Positions 1-9,596 of a stretch of DNA of 64,000 bases are shown piece after piece; the first letter of the stretch is position 1, and each line of letters opens with the position of its first letter. The stretch is from Rhodoferax sp. (lineage in GTDB: Bacteria; Pseudomonadota; Gammaproteobacteria; Burkholderiales; Burkholderiaceae_C), in assembly GCA_031291305.1 (NCBI GenBank), contig JARLJH010000039.1, positions 112,959 through 176,958 of the forward strand, given 5' to 3'. The position numbers were made by a program, and so were the translations under genes. Under the pieces are notes generated by a model. It made no database searches, was not told where the DNA came from, and was given only the letters and a program-made list of their open reading frames with translations.

Positions 1-474
1 CACCTGGGAACGCTGATCGACAGCGAGATCATCTATATACACAAGGTCGACTCCCGCCACACGCTGGGCATGTATTCACGCGTGGGCCGCCGGGCGCCGC
101 TGCACTGCACCGCCATCGGCAAGGTGTTGATGGCCTGGGAGGACCCCGAACGCCGCGAACGTATCTTGAAGGGTGCCGACTTCAAGCGTTATCGGGAAAA
201 CACGATCGTTGACGCCAGCGCGCTTCTCGCCGAACTCGAACAGGTCAAAGCCCAGGGTTATGGTGAAGACCGCGAAGAATTTGACGACCACATCCGCTGC
301 CTGGGTGTCCCCATTTTTGACCGACTCAATCGCCCGATTGCAGGCTTCAGCATTTCCTTCCCAACGTTCCGGTACGACGATTCCAAGAAGGATGAGACCG
401 TCGCCATGCTGCAGACCGCGGCCAAAGACATCTCCACACAGCTAGGTTGCACCAACTTCCCGTTGGACAAATAA
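1..474 (+). CDS. IclR-family transcriptional regulator, C-terminal part (5' end outside window)
   Basis: The frame is open from base 1, so the gene starts upstream of the window and only the C-terminal effector-binding domain is present (about 157 residues). Typical IclR features are the stretch around YIHKVDS and the glycine/cysteine-containing CTAIGKVLMAW segment, followed by YGEDREEFDDHIRCLGVPIFD, which forms the ligand pocket in this family. The helix-turn-helix is not visible. The next gene on the same strand is tagaturonate reductase, and IclR/KdgR-type proteins commonly control hexuronate catabolism, so local regulation of uxaB is a reasonable inference. The family assignment is firm; the ligand is not known from the sequence. 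Confidence 0.88.
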   Translation, partial: HLGTLIDSEIIYIHKVDSRHTLGMYSRVGRRAPLHCTAIGKVLMAWEDPERRERILKGADFKRYRENTIVDASALLAELEQVKAQGYGEDREEFDDHIRCLGVPIFDRLNRPIAGFSISFPTFRYDDSKKDETVAMLQTAAKDISTQLGCTNFPLDK

Positions 475-595
475 ACAGGCTGCCGCGGGCTCGAACGTTC
501 TCACCTGATTGCCGAAGACCCGGTCTTTGCGCAAACCTTGCCACGACTGCACTTGTTGAAGCGCGCCTGAACCACACCCCCGCAAAGGATCAAAA

Positions 596-2092
596 ATGTT
601 TGAACTGAATCGCAAGACGCTTGCCGAGGGCAAGCTGGCCGTGGAAACTTCCGCTGCGTCGACATTGAAGCCCGTGCGCATCCTGCAAATTGGCGACGGC
701 AACTTCCTGCGCGGCTTTGTGGACTGGATGGTGGATGTGGCCAATGGCGCCGGTCTGATGAACGGCGAGGTGATCATGGTGCAACCCATTGAGCGCGGCA
801 TCGCCGGGATGATGAAGTCACAAGACCAGTTGTTCACTGTTTTGCTGCGTGGTGTGCAAAACGGCCAAGCGGTCCAGTCGAAGCGTCTGGTGAGTTGCGT
901 CAAGGACACGCTCAACCCTTATACACAGTGGGAGGCGACGCTGGCCACTATGCTGGACCCGTCGTTGCGCTTTGTCATCTCCAACACCACCGAGGCCGGT
1001 ATTACCTATGTCGACGAGGCTTTGGTCGAGGGCAAGTGCTCAGCCAATTTCCCGGCCAAGGTAACAGCGCTTTTGCTGGCGCGCTTCAAGGCCTTTGGCG
1101 GTTCACCGGAATCGGGCCTGGTGTTCCTGCCAGCCGAGTTGATCGAGTCCAACGGCTCCAAACTCAAAGCCTATGTACTGCAGTTCGCCGAGGCTTGGAA
1201 ACTACCAGCTGAATTCGTTGCCTGGGTCAATACGCACAACGTCTTTTGCAACACCTTGGTGGACCGCATCGTTCCAGGCTTTCCTGCCGCCGAGGCCGAA
1301 GCGCTGTATGCCGATTTCGGTTACAGGGACCCGTTGACGGTAGCCGCCGAACCGTTCTTGCTGTGGGTCATCGAAGGACCGAGCCAGATTGCCGATGAAC
1401 TACCGCTGCACAAGGCTGGTCTGGACGTGGTGTGGACGAATGACCTGCAACCCTACCGCACGCGCAAAGTGCGCATTCTCAACGGCGCACACACCGCTAG
1501 TTCGCTGGCAGCCTACTGTGCCGGGCTGGATACCGTGCGGGAGATGACCGAAGACCCGGTCGTCTCCAAATTCTTGAACCAGGTGATGTTCGAGGAGATC
1601 GTTCCGTTTGTGCCGCTGCCCGATGCCGAGCGCAAGGCCTACGCCGAGACGATCATGGAGCGTTTCGCCAATCCGCATATCCGGCATGAACTGATCTCGA
1701 TCGCCTTGAACTCGGTCTCCAAGTGGCAAGTGCGGGTACTGCCGACGGTCAAGGACTACGCCGCCAAACACGGCCAAGCCCCCGCTGGACTGGCGTTCTC
1801 GCTGGCCGCTCTGCTTCATTTCTACCAAGGCAAGTTCGCCGACAACGGCGACTATCTGGGACAGCGTCAGGAGCAGACGTATCTGATCAAGGACAACGCC
1901 GATATTCTGGCCATCATGAGCGCCGCCTGGACCGGCGCCTCGGACATGTCTCAAGTGACTTCGACCCTGCTTGCTGACAAACGCCTGTGGAGTGAAGACC
2001 TGACACAAGTTCCTGGCCTTGCCCAACAAACGGCCGCATCCCTCACACGAATCAAGGCGGTCGGTGTCAAAGCAGCCATGGGCGAACTGTGA
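596..2092 (+). CDS. uxaB: Tagaturonate reductase (altronate oxidoreductase)
   Basis: 498 residues, close to the E. coli UxaB length of 483. The enzyme reduces D-tagaturonate to D-altronate with NADH in cytoplasmic galacturonate catabolism. The N-terminal nucleotide-binding stretch LQIGDGNFLRGFVDW lies at about residues 30-44; the family signature SNTTEAG is at about 128, and KVRILNGAHT near 290 is in the C-terminal catalytic domain. Mannitol dehydrogenase-type enzymes share the fold, but the overall pattern follows UxaB rather than UxuB. No uxaA or uxaC is in the window; the rest of the pathway may lie upstream with the IclR-type regulator. The 120 bp between the regulator and this gene carry no obvious terminator. 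Confidence 0.92.
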   Translation: MFELNRKTLAEGKLAVETSAASTLKPVRILQIGDGNFLRGFVDWMVDVANGAGLMNGEVIMVQPIERGIAGMMKSQDQLFTVLLRGVQNGQAVQSKRLVSCVKDTLNPYTQWEATLATMLDPSLRFVISNTTEAGITYVDEALVEGKCSANFPAKVTALLLARFKAFGGSPESGLVFLPAELIESNGSKLKAYVLQFAEAWKLPAEFVAWVNTHNVFCNTLVDRIVPGFPAAEAEALYADFGYRDPLTVAAEPFLLWVIEGPSQIADELPLHKAGLDVVWTNDLQPYRTRKVRILNGAHTASSLAAYCAGLDTVREMTEDPVVSKFLNQVMFEEIVPFVPLPDAERKAYAETIMERFANPHIRHELISIALNSVSKWQVRVLPTVKDYAAKHGQAPAGLAFSLAALLHFYQGKFADNGDYLGQRQEQTYLIKDNADILAIMSAAWTGASDMSQVTSTLLADKRLWSEDLTQVPGLAQQTAASLTRIKAVGVKAAMGEL

Positions 2093-2254
2093 TTGGATTC
2101 GGCACAAAGCGCTGAAGTAGCCAGGTATTTCAAGATCTGCGTCGACCTGCCCAACATAGCTCACCCGCCAGATTCTGGGCGCCAGCACCTTTGAATACTG
2201 ACGACCATGCCTCGCACATTCCTCGGAAGAAGATAGGGAAATGTCCAGACGGCT

Positions 2255-2281
2255 CTTGAAAAGCCGCTAAACGCCCTTATC
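2255..2281 (+). promoter_or_regulatory. Heat-shock (sigma-32-like) promoter of groESL
   Basis: CTTGAAA at 2255-2261 equals the sigma-32 -35 consensus. After a 12-base spacer follows CCCTTATC at 2274-2281, a fair match to the GC-led -10 box (CCCCATnT). It lies directly upstream of the CIRCE element, so a transcript would start inside or just after the operator. The spacer is slightly short, so this is probable rather than certain. Confidence 0.6.
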
Positions 2282-2282
2282 A

Positions 2283-2309
2283 TTAGCACTCGATAGGGAT
2301 GAGTGCTAA
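2283..2309 (+). promoter_or_regulatory. CIRCE operator (HrcA binding site)
   Basis: TTAGCACTC, nine bases, then GAGTGCTAA: a perfect match to the CIRCE consensus with the canonical 9-base spacer. HrcA represses groESL through this element in many bacteria. It is placed about 100 bp before groES, next to the heat-shock-like promoter. Confidence 0.97.
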
Positions 2310-2411
2310 CAGTCTGATGCGATTGACACCTGTCTCTTCAAGACAACAACGTCCAACCCAAGTGGTTGGCGTTTTGGTTTTAACCCCTGTTTCAAAACTT
2401 AGGAGATCTCT

Positions 2412-2702
2412 ATGAAACTTCGTCCCCTGCACGACCGCGTGATTGTCAAGCGCGTAGAAAACGAAACCCGTACCGCTTCGGGCATCGTGATTCCTGACAG
2501 CGCTGCTGAAAAGCCTGATCAAGGCGAAGTGCTGGCCGTGGGCCCAGGCAAGAAGAACGACAAGGGCGAACTCGGTGCGATGAGCGTCAAGGTCGGTGAC
2601 CGCGTGTTGTTCGGCAAGTACAGCGGCCAGACCGTCAAGGTCGATGGCGACGAATTGCTGGTGATGAAAGAAGACGATCTGTTTGCTGTCGTTGACAAGT
2701 AA
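2412..2702 (+). CDS. groES: Co-chaperonin GroES
   Basis: 96 residues, the normal GroES length. It starts with the family pattern [13 protein letters not shown], contains the mobile-loop segment [14 protein letters not shown], and ends with the usual beta-barrel segment [10 protein letters not shown]. It forms the seven-membered lid of the GroEL folding chamber in the cytoplasm. A strong ribosome binding site (AGGAG, 2401-2405) precedes the ATG. It is co-transcribed with groEL, which starts 84 bp downstream, and is controlled by the CIRCE and sigma-32-like elements upstream. Confidence 0.98.
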   Translation: MKLRPLHDRVIVKRVENETRTASGIVIPDSAAEKPDQGEVLAVGPGKKNDKGELGAMSVKVGDRVLFGKYSGQTVKVDGDELLVMKEDDLFAVVDK

Positions 2703-2705
2703 ACA

Positions 2706-2772
2706 AATCACTATCAGATAAGTAGCTAGTTGCGCCGAATTCATGCGGGCTAGCAGTCAATTTCATATATAT
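2706..2772. repeat. Degenerate copy of the dispersed palindromic repeat between groES and groEL
   Basis: The spacer contains AGTAGCTAGTTGCGC and GCGGGCTAGCAGTCAATTTC-like halves, resembling the outer TAGCT and GGGCTAG...AATTTC parts of the intergenic repeat seen elsewhere in this window. The central hairpin is poor. It may be a decayed copy that now only spaces the two cistrons. Confidence 0.4.
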
Positions 2773-2777
2773 TTTAG

Positions 2778-4439
<1,662 letters not shown>

Positions 4440-4573
4440 ACTGGCTCCTTGCCTGAGGCTCCATGCCGTCGTTGCAAGGGCTTGCCGTACCGTAGGTACT
4501 GTCTGCTCCCTTACGCCTAGGCCTGAAGCCTCATGCTGCGTCGAGTAGCGTTGTAGTGCTCGACTTAAAGTTC

Positions 4574-4611
4574 AAAAACCCCCGCAAAGCGCGAGCCTTG
4601 CAGGGGTTTTT
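4574..4611 (+). terminator. Rho-independent terminator of groESL
   Basis: An inverted repeat of about 14 bp (AAAAACCCCCGCAA against TTGCAGGGGTTTTT, one mismatch), a 10-base loop, and a T run at 4607-4611. It lies 135 bp after the groEL stop. Its A-rich left arm could also make it work in the reverse direction. Confidence 0.85.
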
Positions 4612-4616
4612 GCTTC

Positions 4617-4672
4617 TGAATATATAGCTACAAGTCCAGTTCTTTATTGGGCTGAAAGCTGTTTTTATTCAC
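4617..4672. repeat. Copy of the dispersed palindromic repeat
   Basis: ATATAGCTACAAGTCC...TTTATTGGGCTGAAAGCTGT matches the TAGCTac...GGGCTgaa layout of the better-preserved copies at 18126 and 43640. The central arms are weakly paired here. It sits between the groESL terminator and the end of the convergent gene at 4685. Confidence 0.6.
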
Positions 4673-4684
4673 AACCTCAAGACC

Positions 4685-5188
4685 TCACTTGAACGGCACA
4701 TTGGCCTGAAACATCAAGGCAGCCGTACCCAACATGTCAACCTGGGCCGACCAGCCGGACTGGAACTTGTATTCAAACGCGATGATGGCGCCGGGCGAAA
4801 AGCCGTTGTGATTCAACGGCACCTTGTTTTCATAGGGGGCGACATAACCATACAGCAGGCCGGCCGTCCACTTGAACGACAACGGCTGGATGCCATAGAA
4901 GTTATGGTAAACCCCACCCCAAGGGTAAACATACACACAATCCTGCCCAAATGAGTTCGTAAAAAAGGTCACACCATCAAGTTGGTCACCCGGCTTCTCG
5001 CGCTCCAGCCCAATCATATGAACGGGCCGGTGTTTCTCGTCATAGCTGTAGTGGTAGGTAAAGGGGCTGAACTGCCAAGTCAGCTTGTTGGGCGATGCAG
5101 GGACTTGCGTACTGTCCTGTTGAGCCAAGGCAGCGCCGGCCAAGGACAGACTCAGTAAGATGGCTGCCAGATGAAATTCTCTCTTCAT
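4685..5188 (-). CDS. Predicted outer-membrane beta-barrel protein, PagP-like
   Basis: 167 residues with a clear signal peptide (basic start, hydrophobic core, cleavage after ALAQ near residue 23). The mature part is rich in aromatic residues and alternating hydrophobic strands (for example VYVYPWGGVYHNFYG and FKWTAGLLYGY), and ends in a strand-like segment, as in small outer-membrane barrels. The spacing of the WGG and W.AG.GY-like segments and the final MFQ segment recall PagP, the lipid A palmitoyltransferase, but catalytic residues cannot be assigned with confidence. Its start codon overlaps the start of the divergent hydrolase gene, so that gene's promoter must lie inside this one or the other start is further downstream. 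Confidence 0.55.
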   Translation of the reverse strand: MKREFHLAAILLSLSLAGAALAQQDSTQVPASPNKLTWQFSPFTYHYSYDEKHRPVHMIGLEREKPGDQLDGVTFFTNSFGQDCVYVYPWGGVYHNFYGIQPLSFKWTAGLLYGYVAPYENKVPLNHNGFSPGAIIAFEYKFQSGWSAQVDMLGTAALMFQANVPFK

Positions 5189-6131
5189 GGGTGATCAGTT
5201 GTTATCGATATGTGGGAAGCTTGACAGTTTTGCGACAACAGCCTCGAAAGTCGCTGCGCTGTGGCTGCTATTGTCGGTCAGCGGCTGTGCTTGGCTGAAT
5301 GACCAGGAGCGGCTGATTATTTACCGACCCACGCCGTCCACAGCAGCAACCTTGCCAACTTTACCCACCGTTACACAACTTTTTTTCCTGGAAGTACCGC
5401 ATGCCAGCGCAGCAGCACGCATCGCCATATGGTGGATGCCGCAACCGGATCCCCAAGCGCCCGCGCTGCTGTATCTGCACGGCACATTTCGCAACTTGCA
5501 AGGCAACCAACACAAGATCGCTTCACTGTACGCGGCCGGATTTTCGGTGCTGGCCGTGGACTACCGCGGCTGGGGTCAAAGCACGATGCTCGTCCCGTCC
5601 GAAAAAACCATCCTGCAGGATGCACGCGTTGCCTGGCGGGAACTGGTTCGGCGCGAACCGGTGCCGGGTAAGCGGGTGATTTATGGCCACTCCATGGGCA
5701 GCGGCGTGGCGGTGGAGCTGGCCAGCCAACTGCCCTACCCGGCCAGCTATGGTGGGCTGATCCTGGAGTCAGCCTTTACCAGCTTTGCTGGCATTGCCCA
5801 TCAAGTTGGCTTTTGGGCCAGTGTTTTGCAGGCATTCAGTACTGAGAAGTTTGACTCCATCGACAAGATCGCCAAAGTGCACGCACCGCTGTTGATGATC
5901 CACGGCGATCTTGATGAGACCATACCGATTCAGCTGGGCGAGCAACTGTATGCTGCGGCCAACCCGCCCAAACAGTGGCTGAGCATTGCAGGCGGACATC
6001 ACAGCGACTTGGATGAGGTGGGCAAAACACCCTATCAACAGGCGCTGCATACGTTCATGAGCAAGGATCTGGGGCAAAGCCAATCATCACCAGCGCCAGC
6101 CACAGGCACCCCAACGTTACAAGCCCAGTAG
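5187..6131 (+). CDS. Alpha/beta hydrolase, probable lipoprotein (BEM46/YfhR-like)
   Basis: Up to 314 residues. The N-terminus has a hydrophobic stretch ending in a lipobox-like VSGC near residue 34, which suggests export and lipid attachment. The hydrolase core follows: LYLHG (oxyanion region), the nucleophile elbow GHSMGS with serine, an acid in HGDLDET and the histidine in GGHHSDL, giving a complete Ser-Asp-His triad. The family includes esterases and peptidases of unknown substrate. ATG at 5187 overlaps the divergent start by two bases; an in-frame TTG at 5199 is an alternative. The 3' end overlaps the convergent HAD gene by 15 bp. Confidence 0.75.
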   Translation: MGDQLLSICGKLDSFATTASKVAALWLLLSVSGCAWLNDQERLIIYRPTPSTAATLPTLPTVTQLFFLEVPHASAAARIAIWWMPQPDPQAPALLYLHGTFRNLQGNQHKIASLYAAGFSVLAVDYRGWGQSTMLVPSEKTILQDARVAWRELVRREPVPGKRVIYGHSMGSGVAVELASQLPYPASYGGLILESAFTSFAGIAHQVGFWASVLQAFSTEKFDSIDKIAKVHAPLLMIHGDLDETIPIQLGEQLYAAANPPKQWLSIAGGHHSDLDEVGKTPYQQALHTFMSKDLGQSQSSPAPATGTPTLQAQ

Positions 6132-6740
6132 CGCCAGATCTGCCTGCAGTTGCTGCGCCGACTCAAAATGAATGCCCTGCCAACCCAGCGACTGAGCCGC
6201 CTTGACGTTGGCTTTCAGATCATCAATAAAAACGGTGCGCTCAGGCACCAGCCCATACCGGCTATGCAGCAGTTGGTAAATGGCCAGGTCAGGCTTGATA
6301 TGCAGCACATCACCCGAAAAGATGCCGCCATCAAACCACTGCAAGAACGGATAACGTTCTTCCAGCAGACGGGCGTAGGGTATAGGCATGTTCGACAGGT
6401 AATACAGGCCTTGGACGCCATCTCCCGCCTGTCGCCGTTGATGCAGTTGCAGGAGCACCGCGACCGTTTCCTCAATGGGGGTCAATCGCTCACCAATGCC
6501 GTGTACCAGATCACCCATGGGCTCCAGCGGCAAATCCAGTCTATGGGCGGTGCGCGCTATCACCACATCCGCGTCCAGCACGCCACGGTCGAAGTCATGC
6601 CAGTCCGGATGGCCAAAAATCTGGTGCACCAGATGTGCGGCCTCTTCATGGGTGTGAACCTGCTGCGGGAAAGTCTGCAGAAGCAAGGCACCGGGCTGCC
6701 AGGAGAACAACACGGCGCCGAAGTCAAAAACGATATTCAT
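6117..6740 (-). CDS. HAD-superfamily hydrolase (YihX-like)
   Basis: 207 residues from the start MNIVFDFGAVLF, chosen because this ATG overlaps the stop of the upstream gene by 4 bp (ATGA at 6737-6740) and begins with HAD motif I. The protein shows motif I (DFGAVL), motif II (LSNMP), a lysine in HIKPDLAIY and motif IV (FIDDLKANV), as in subfamily IA variant-3 phosphatases. The second acidic residue of the usual DxD motif I is replaced by glycine (DFG), which occurs in some HAD members. The substrate is unknown. Translational coupling to the YcaQ-type glycosylase suggests a shared transcript. Confidence 0.8.
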   Translation of the reverse strand: MNIVFDFGAVLFSWQPGALLLQTFPQQVHTHEEAAHLVHQIFGHPDWHDFDRGVLDADVVIARTAHRLDLPLEPMGDLVHGIGERLTPIEETVAVLLQLHQRRQAGDGVQGLYYLSNMPIPYARLLEERYPFLQWFDGGIFSGDVLHIKPDLAIYQLLHSRYGLVPERTVFIDDLKANVKAAQSLGWQGIHFESAQQLQADLALLGL

Positions 6741-7993
6741 GTTTGAATGCTTTCCATCATCACAGTTTTCAATGCACGTCGCATGGGCACCGCCAGCTTG
6801 GTTGAGTGGGTTTGAGACAGTTTGACCTCGGGTGTGCCATGCCACAAGGCGCATTGCCCAATGGCGCGGGACACCGCCTGCACCTGTGCATCGCTCCACA
6901 CCAGGCCGGGCTGGGCAAACAAGGACTTGACCTCAAACACCCCTTGGGCGCGATGCGCCTTGGCATCCAGCCGCCCAATCAATTGTCCGCGGCACAGAAT
7001 GGGCAACACGAAATAGCCATACACCCGCTTGGGCTCGGGCGTATAGCACTCCAGCCGGTAGTCAAAGTCAAACAGGGTGGCGGCGCGCTCGCGGTCCCAC
7101 ACCACCGGGTCAAAGGGCGACAGCACCGTCGTGTAAGTGGGCTCCAACTTGCCCGCCACGGCCATTTTCAGCAAGCCCGCCTGACTGGCGTGCACATAGC
7201 CGGGTGCGGCCCAGCCCTCCACGTCAACGCGCAACAAACAAGCTTGATCCACCAGCGCATCCAGATCGGCATCTTTCAAGCGTGGCTTCATGCGAAAGTA
7301 GTCGTTGATCCAGCGCGCCTGGGTGACGCCCAGCGCGGCAACGGATCTCTCGATAAACTGCTGGCGCACGGTTTCATGCGCCATCTCACCGGCTGGCACG
7401 CTGGCCAGCTGCGGTGCCACGCGTTCAGCCAGGTCATAGACGCGCTGAAACCGTTCGCGCCGGGCCACCATCAATTCGCCATAGGCAAACAGCGCCTCCA
7501 GCCAACGCTTTTCATCCTTCCAGCCCCACCAGGCGCTGGCCCGATCATCCTTGCGCTCAAAATCAGAGGATTTCACCGCGCCGTTTTGGCGGATGTGATC
7601 CAGCAACTTGTCTAGGTGCTCACGCTGCTGGGTGTGCGTCTTGCGGGCACTGGTCAGGCCCCAATGTTGGCGCGCCTGCCGGTTGTAGCTGCGATGCAGC
7701 AGCAAGTCGCCCATGGGGGCAAAGCAGGCTTCGTGCGCCCAGGTTTCAAACAGCTTGCCAGTCGCCAATGCATCGTCCAGCCACGTTGGCGGGTAAGCCC
7801 CCAGCCTGGAAAACAGCACCAGATACGGGCTGCGCGCCACCACATGAATGGTGTCAATCTGCAGCAATGCCATGCGTGAAACGCAGGCCCGCAGACTGGC
7901 CGGGGTGGCTGACTTGACTGGCGGCTGCAACAATCCCTGCGCCGCCAAGTGCAAAGCACGGGCCTGTTCCAGGGTCAGCGCCACCATCGGCAC
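6737..7993 (-). CDS. ycaQ: Crosslink-repair DNA glycosylase, YcaQ family
   Basis: 418 residues, close to E. coli YcaQ (about 410). The pattern runs along the whole length: ARALHLAAQGLL at the start, SRMALLQIDTIHVVARSPYL near residue 40-60, WAHEACF near 90, FQRVYDL in the middle and LSPFDPVVWDRERA plus LECYTPEPKRVYGYFVLP towards the end. The QID triplet corresponds to the QxD catalytic motif described for this family of winged-helix glycosylases that unhook interstrand crosslinks. It starts 32 bp after the pgi stop and is coupled to the HAD gene by a 4-bp overlap, so it may be the third gene of a tal-pgi-ycaQ-HAD transcript. Confidence 0.88.
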   Translation of the reverse strand: MPMVALTLEQARALHLAAQGLLQPPVKSATPASLRACVSRMALLQIDTIHVVARSPYLVLFSRLGAYPPTWLDDALATGKLFETWAHEACFAPMGDLLLHRSYNRQARQHWGLTSARKTHTQQREHLDKLLDHIRQNGAVKSSDFERKDDRASAWWGWKDEKRWLEALFAYGELMVARRERFQRVYDLAERVAPQLASVPAGEMAHETVRQQFIERSVAALGVTQARWINDYFRMKPRLKDADLDALVDQACLLRVDVEGWAAPGYVHASQAGLLKMAVAGKLEPTYTTVLSPFDPVVWDRERAATLFDFDYRLECYTPEPKRVYGYFVLPILCRGQLIGRLDAKAHRAQGVFEVKSLFAQPGLVWSDAQVQAVSRAIGQCALWHGTPEVKLSQTHSTKLAVPMRRALKTVMMESIQT

Positions 7994-8025
7994 CCAGCCT
8001 TAGCGGGACACCAACATATCCGGCA

Positions 8026-9594
8026 TCAGGTGCGCAGTTTGGCCAGCAGACCGGCGGTGGAGCCGTCCAACCCGGTGGCATCACCGCTGCCCAGGCGGGC
8101 TTGCACTTCTTTCGCCAGCACCTTGCCCAGTTCGACGCCCCACTGGTCAAAGCTGTTGATGCCCCAGAGTGAGCCGCTAACAAACACGCGGTGCTCCTGC
8201 AAGGCAATCAGCGCGCCCAGAGTGGTGGGGCTGAGTTCATCCAGCAGCAAGAAGCTGCTAGGCCGGTTGCCGGGGAAATTTTTGTGACCGCCTGCATCGG
8301 CTTTGCCCAGCATCAACGCCTGCGCCTGCGCCAGCACATTGGCCAGCAGCAGCGTGTGGTGGCCGGGCAGGCTGTGTTTGGCCTTTTTGACCGCCACAAA
8401 CTCAACCGGCACCACATCCGTCCCCTGGTGCAACATCTGAAAATAAGCATGCTGGCCATTGGTGCCGGGCTCGCCCCAGATCACCGGCGAGGTGCCATAC
8501 GGCAACGCCTCACCGTGGGCATCTACCTGTTTGCCATTGCTTTCCATCTCCAGCTGTTGCAGGTAGGCCGGATAGCGTTTGAGGGCACAGTGGTAGGGCG
8601 CCACGCTGCGGCTGGTGAACTTGTGAAAGTTGCGGTACCAGACGTCCAGCAACCCCAAACGCACCGGCAGGTTCTGCGCCAGCGGAGCGGTGCGAAAATG
8701 TTCGTCCATGTCATGCGCGCCCGCCAGAAACTCGCGGAAACCTTGCGCGCCAATGGCCATCGCCAACGGCAAGCCAATGGCCGACCACACCGAATAACGC
8801 CCGCCCACCCAGTCCCAAAACCCAAAGGTGGTGCTGATGCCAAAGGCATTGGCCGCCGCCACGTTGGTGGTCAACGCCGCAAAATGCCGCGCCACATTGG
8901 TGCCGCCTTTCGCATCAAACCATGCCTTGGCGGAGTGCGCGTTGGTCATGGTCTCGATGGTGGTGAAGGTTTTGCTGGCAATCAGGAACAGCGTGCTTTC
9001 AACCTTGACCTTTTTGAGCACCGCCGCCAATTCATGGCCGTCCACGTTGGAGACAAAATGAAACCGCTTACCGGGCGTGACATATTCGTCCAGCGCCAGC
9101 ACCGCCATCTGCGGCCCCAGGTCCGATCCACCAATGCCGATGTTGACCACATCGGTGATGGCAGCGTCGGCGCGCACCACTTCGGCGTAGGCCAGCATGG
9201 CGTCCAGCGTGGCGTGGACTTCCGTCAACTCATTTGCTACGTTTTGTATATCTTCTCGCCCCTTATTCATAAGGGCTAGAGGCGGATTTCTTAATAACCA
9301 ATGCATCACCGCACGGTGCTCGGTGTTGTTGATCTTTTCGCCTGCAAACATCGCCTCACGATGTGATTGCAGGCCGCTTTGCTGCGCCAGATCAAGCAAC
9401 AAGGTTTGAGTTGCCTCGTCAATCAGGTTCTTGGACAGGTCAGCAAAGATGTGAGGCGCACTTTGGCTGAAAGCGCCAAAACGTTTCGGGTCGGCGGCAA
9501 AAGCCTCGCGCACATCGAATGCGCGACCTGCGGTGTCAAACAGGGTTTGCAGTGCACGCCAGGCAGGCGTGCGATCACATCTTGTGGTATTCAT
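8026..9594 (-). CDS. pgi: Glucose-6-phosphate isomerase
   Basis: 522 residues from the start MNTTRCDRTP; an upstream in-frame Met would overlap tal. It interconverts glucose-6-phosphate and fructose-6-phosphate in the cytoplasm. Visible family blocks are NIGIGGSDLGPQM, SKTFTTIETMTNA, WDWVGGRYSVWSAIGLP, the conserved GEPGTNGQHAYFQMLHQG and the C-terminal NSFDQWGVELGK. The gene lies 2 bp downstream of the tal stop, so they are surely co-transcribed. Residues about 103-122 are encoded by a copy of the dispersed palindromic repeat, which replaces the usual loop sequence after the conserved TEHRAVMHWLLR block. Confidence 0.97.
   Translation of the reverse strand: MNTTRCDRTPAWRALQTLFDTAGRAFDVREAFAADPKRFGAFSQSAPHIFADLSKNLIDEATQTLLLDLAQQSGLQSHREAMFAGEKINNTEHRAVMHWLLRNPPLALMNKGREDIQNVANELTEVHATLDAMLAYAEVVRADAAITDVVNIGIGGSDLGPQMAVLALDEYVTPGKRFHFVSNVDGHELAAVLKKVKVESTLFLIASKTFTTIETMTNAHSAKAWFDAKGGTNVARHFAALTTNVAAANAFGISTTFGFWDWVGGRYSVWSAIGLPLAMAIGAQGFREFLAGAHDMDEHFRTAPLAQNLPVRLGLLDVWYRNFHKFTSRSVAPYHCALKRYPAYLQQLEMESNGKQVDAHGEALPYGTSPVIWGEPGTNGQHAYFQMLHQGTDVVPVEFVAVKKAKHSLPGHHTLLLANVLAQAQALMLGKADAGGHKNFPGNRPSSFLLLDELSPTTLGALIALQEHRVFVSGSLWGINSFDQWGVELGKVLAKEVQARLGSGDATGLDGSTAGLLAKLRT
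9234..9300 (-). repeat. Dispersed palindromic repeat inside pgi, translated in frame
   Basis: The plus strand carries GCCCCTTATTCATAAGGGC flanked by TTTGCTACG and AGAGGCGGATTTCTTAAT. It matches the free copies at 43640 (GGGCTGAAGGCCAATTTCTTAAAT) and 63754 (AGGCGGCAAGCCCTTATTTCATAAGG). The reading frame of pgi passes through it without a stop. Confidence 0.75.
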
Positions 9595-9596
9595 GG

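Larger units (their letters stand above)
2093..2411 (+). other. Intergenic region upstream of groES
   Basis: 319 bp between uxaB and groES. The first part (2093-2250) holds nothing recognisable. The second part contains a sigma-32-like promoter, a CIRCE operator and a leader of about 100 bases ending in the groES ribosome binding site AGGAG at 2401-2405. Confidence 0.7.

Noticed and set aside
8191-9279. Long plus-strand ORF of 362 codons across pgi
   Set aside because: It is antisense to a clearly conserved pgi frame, with His/Gln/Arg-rich composition typical of the reverse frame of GC-rich genes.
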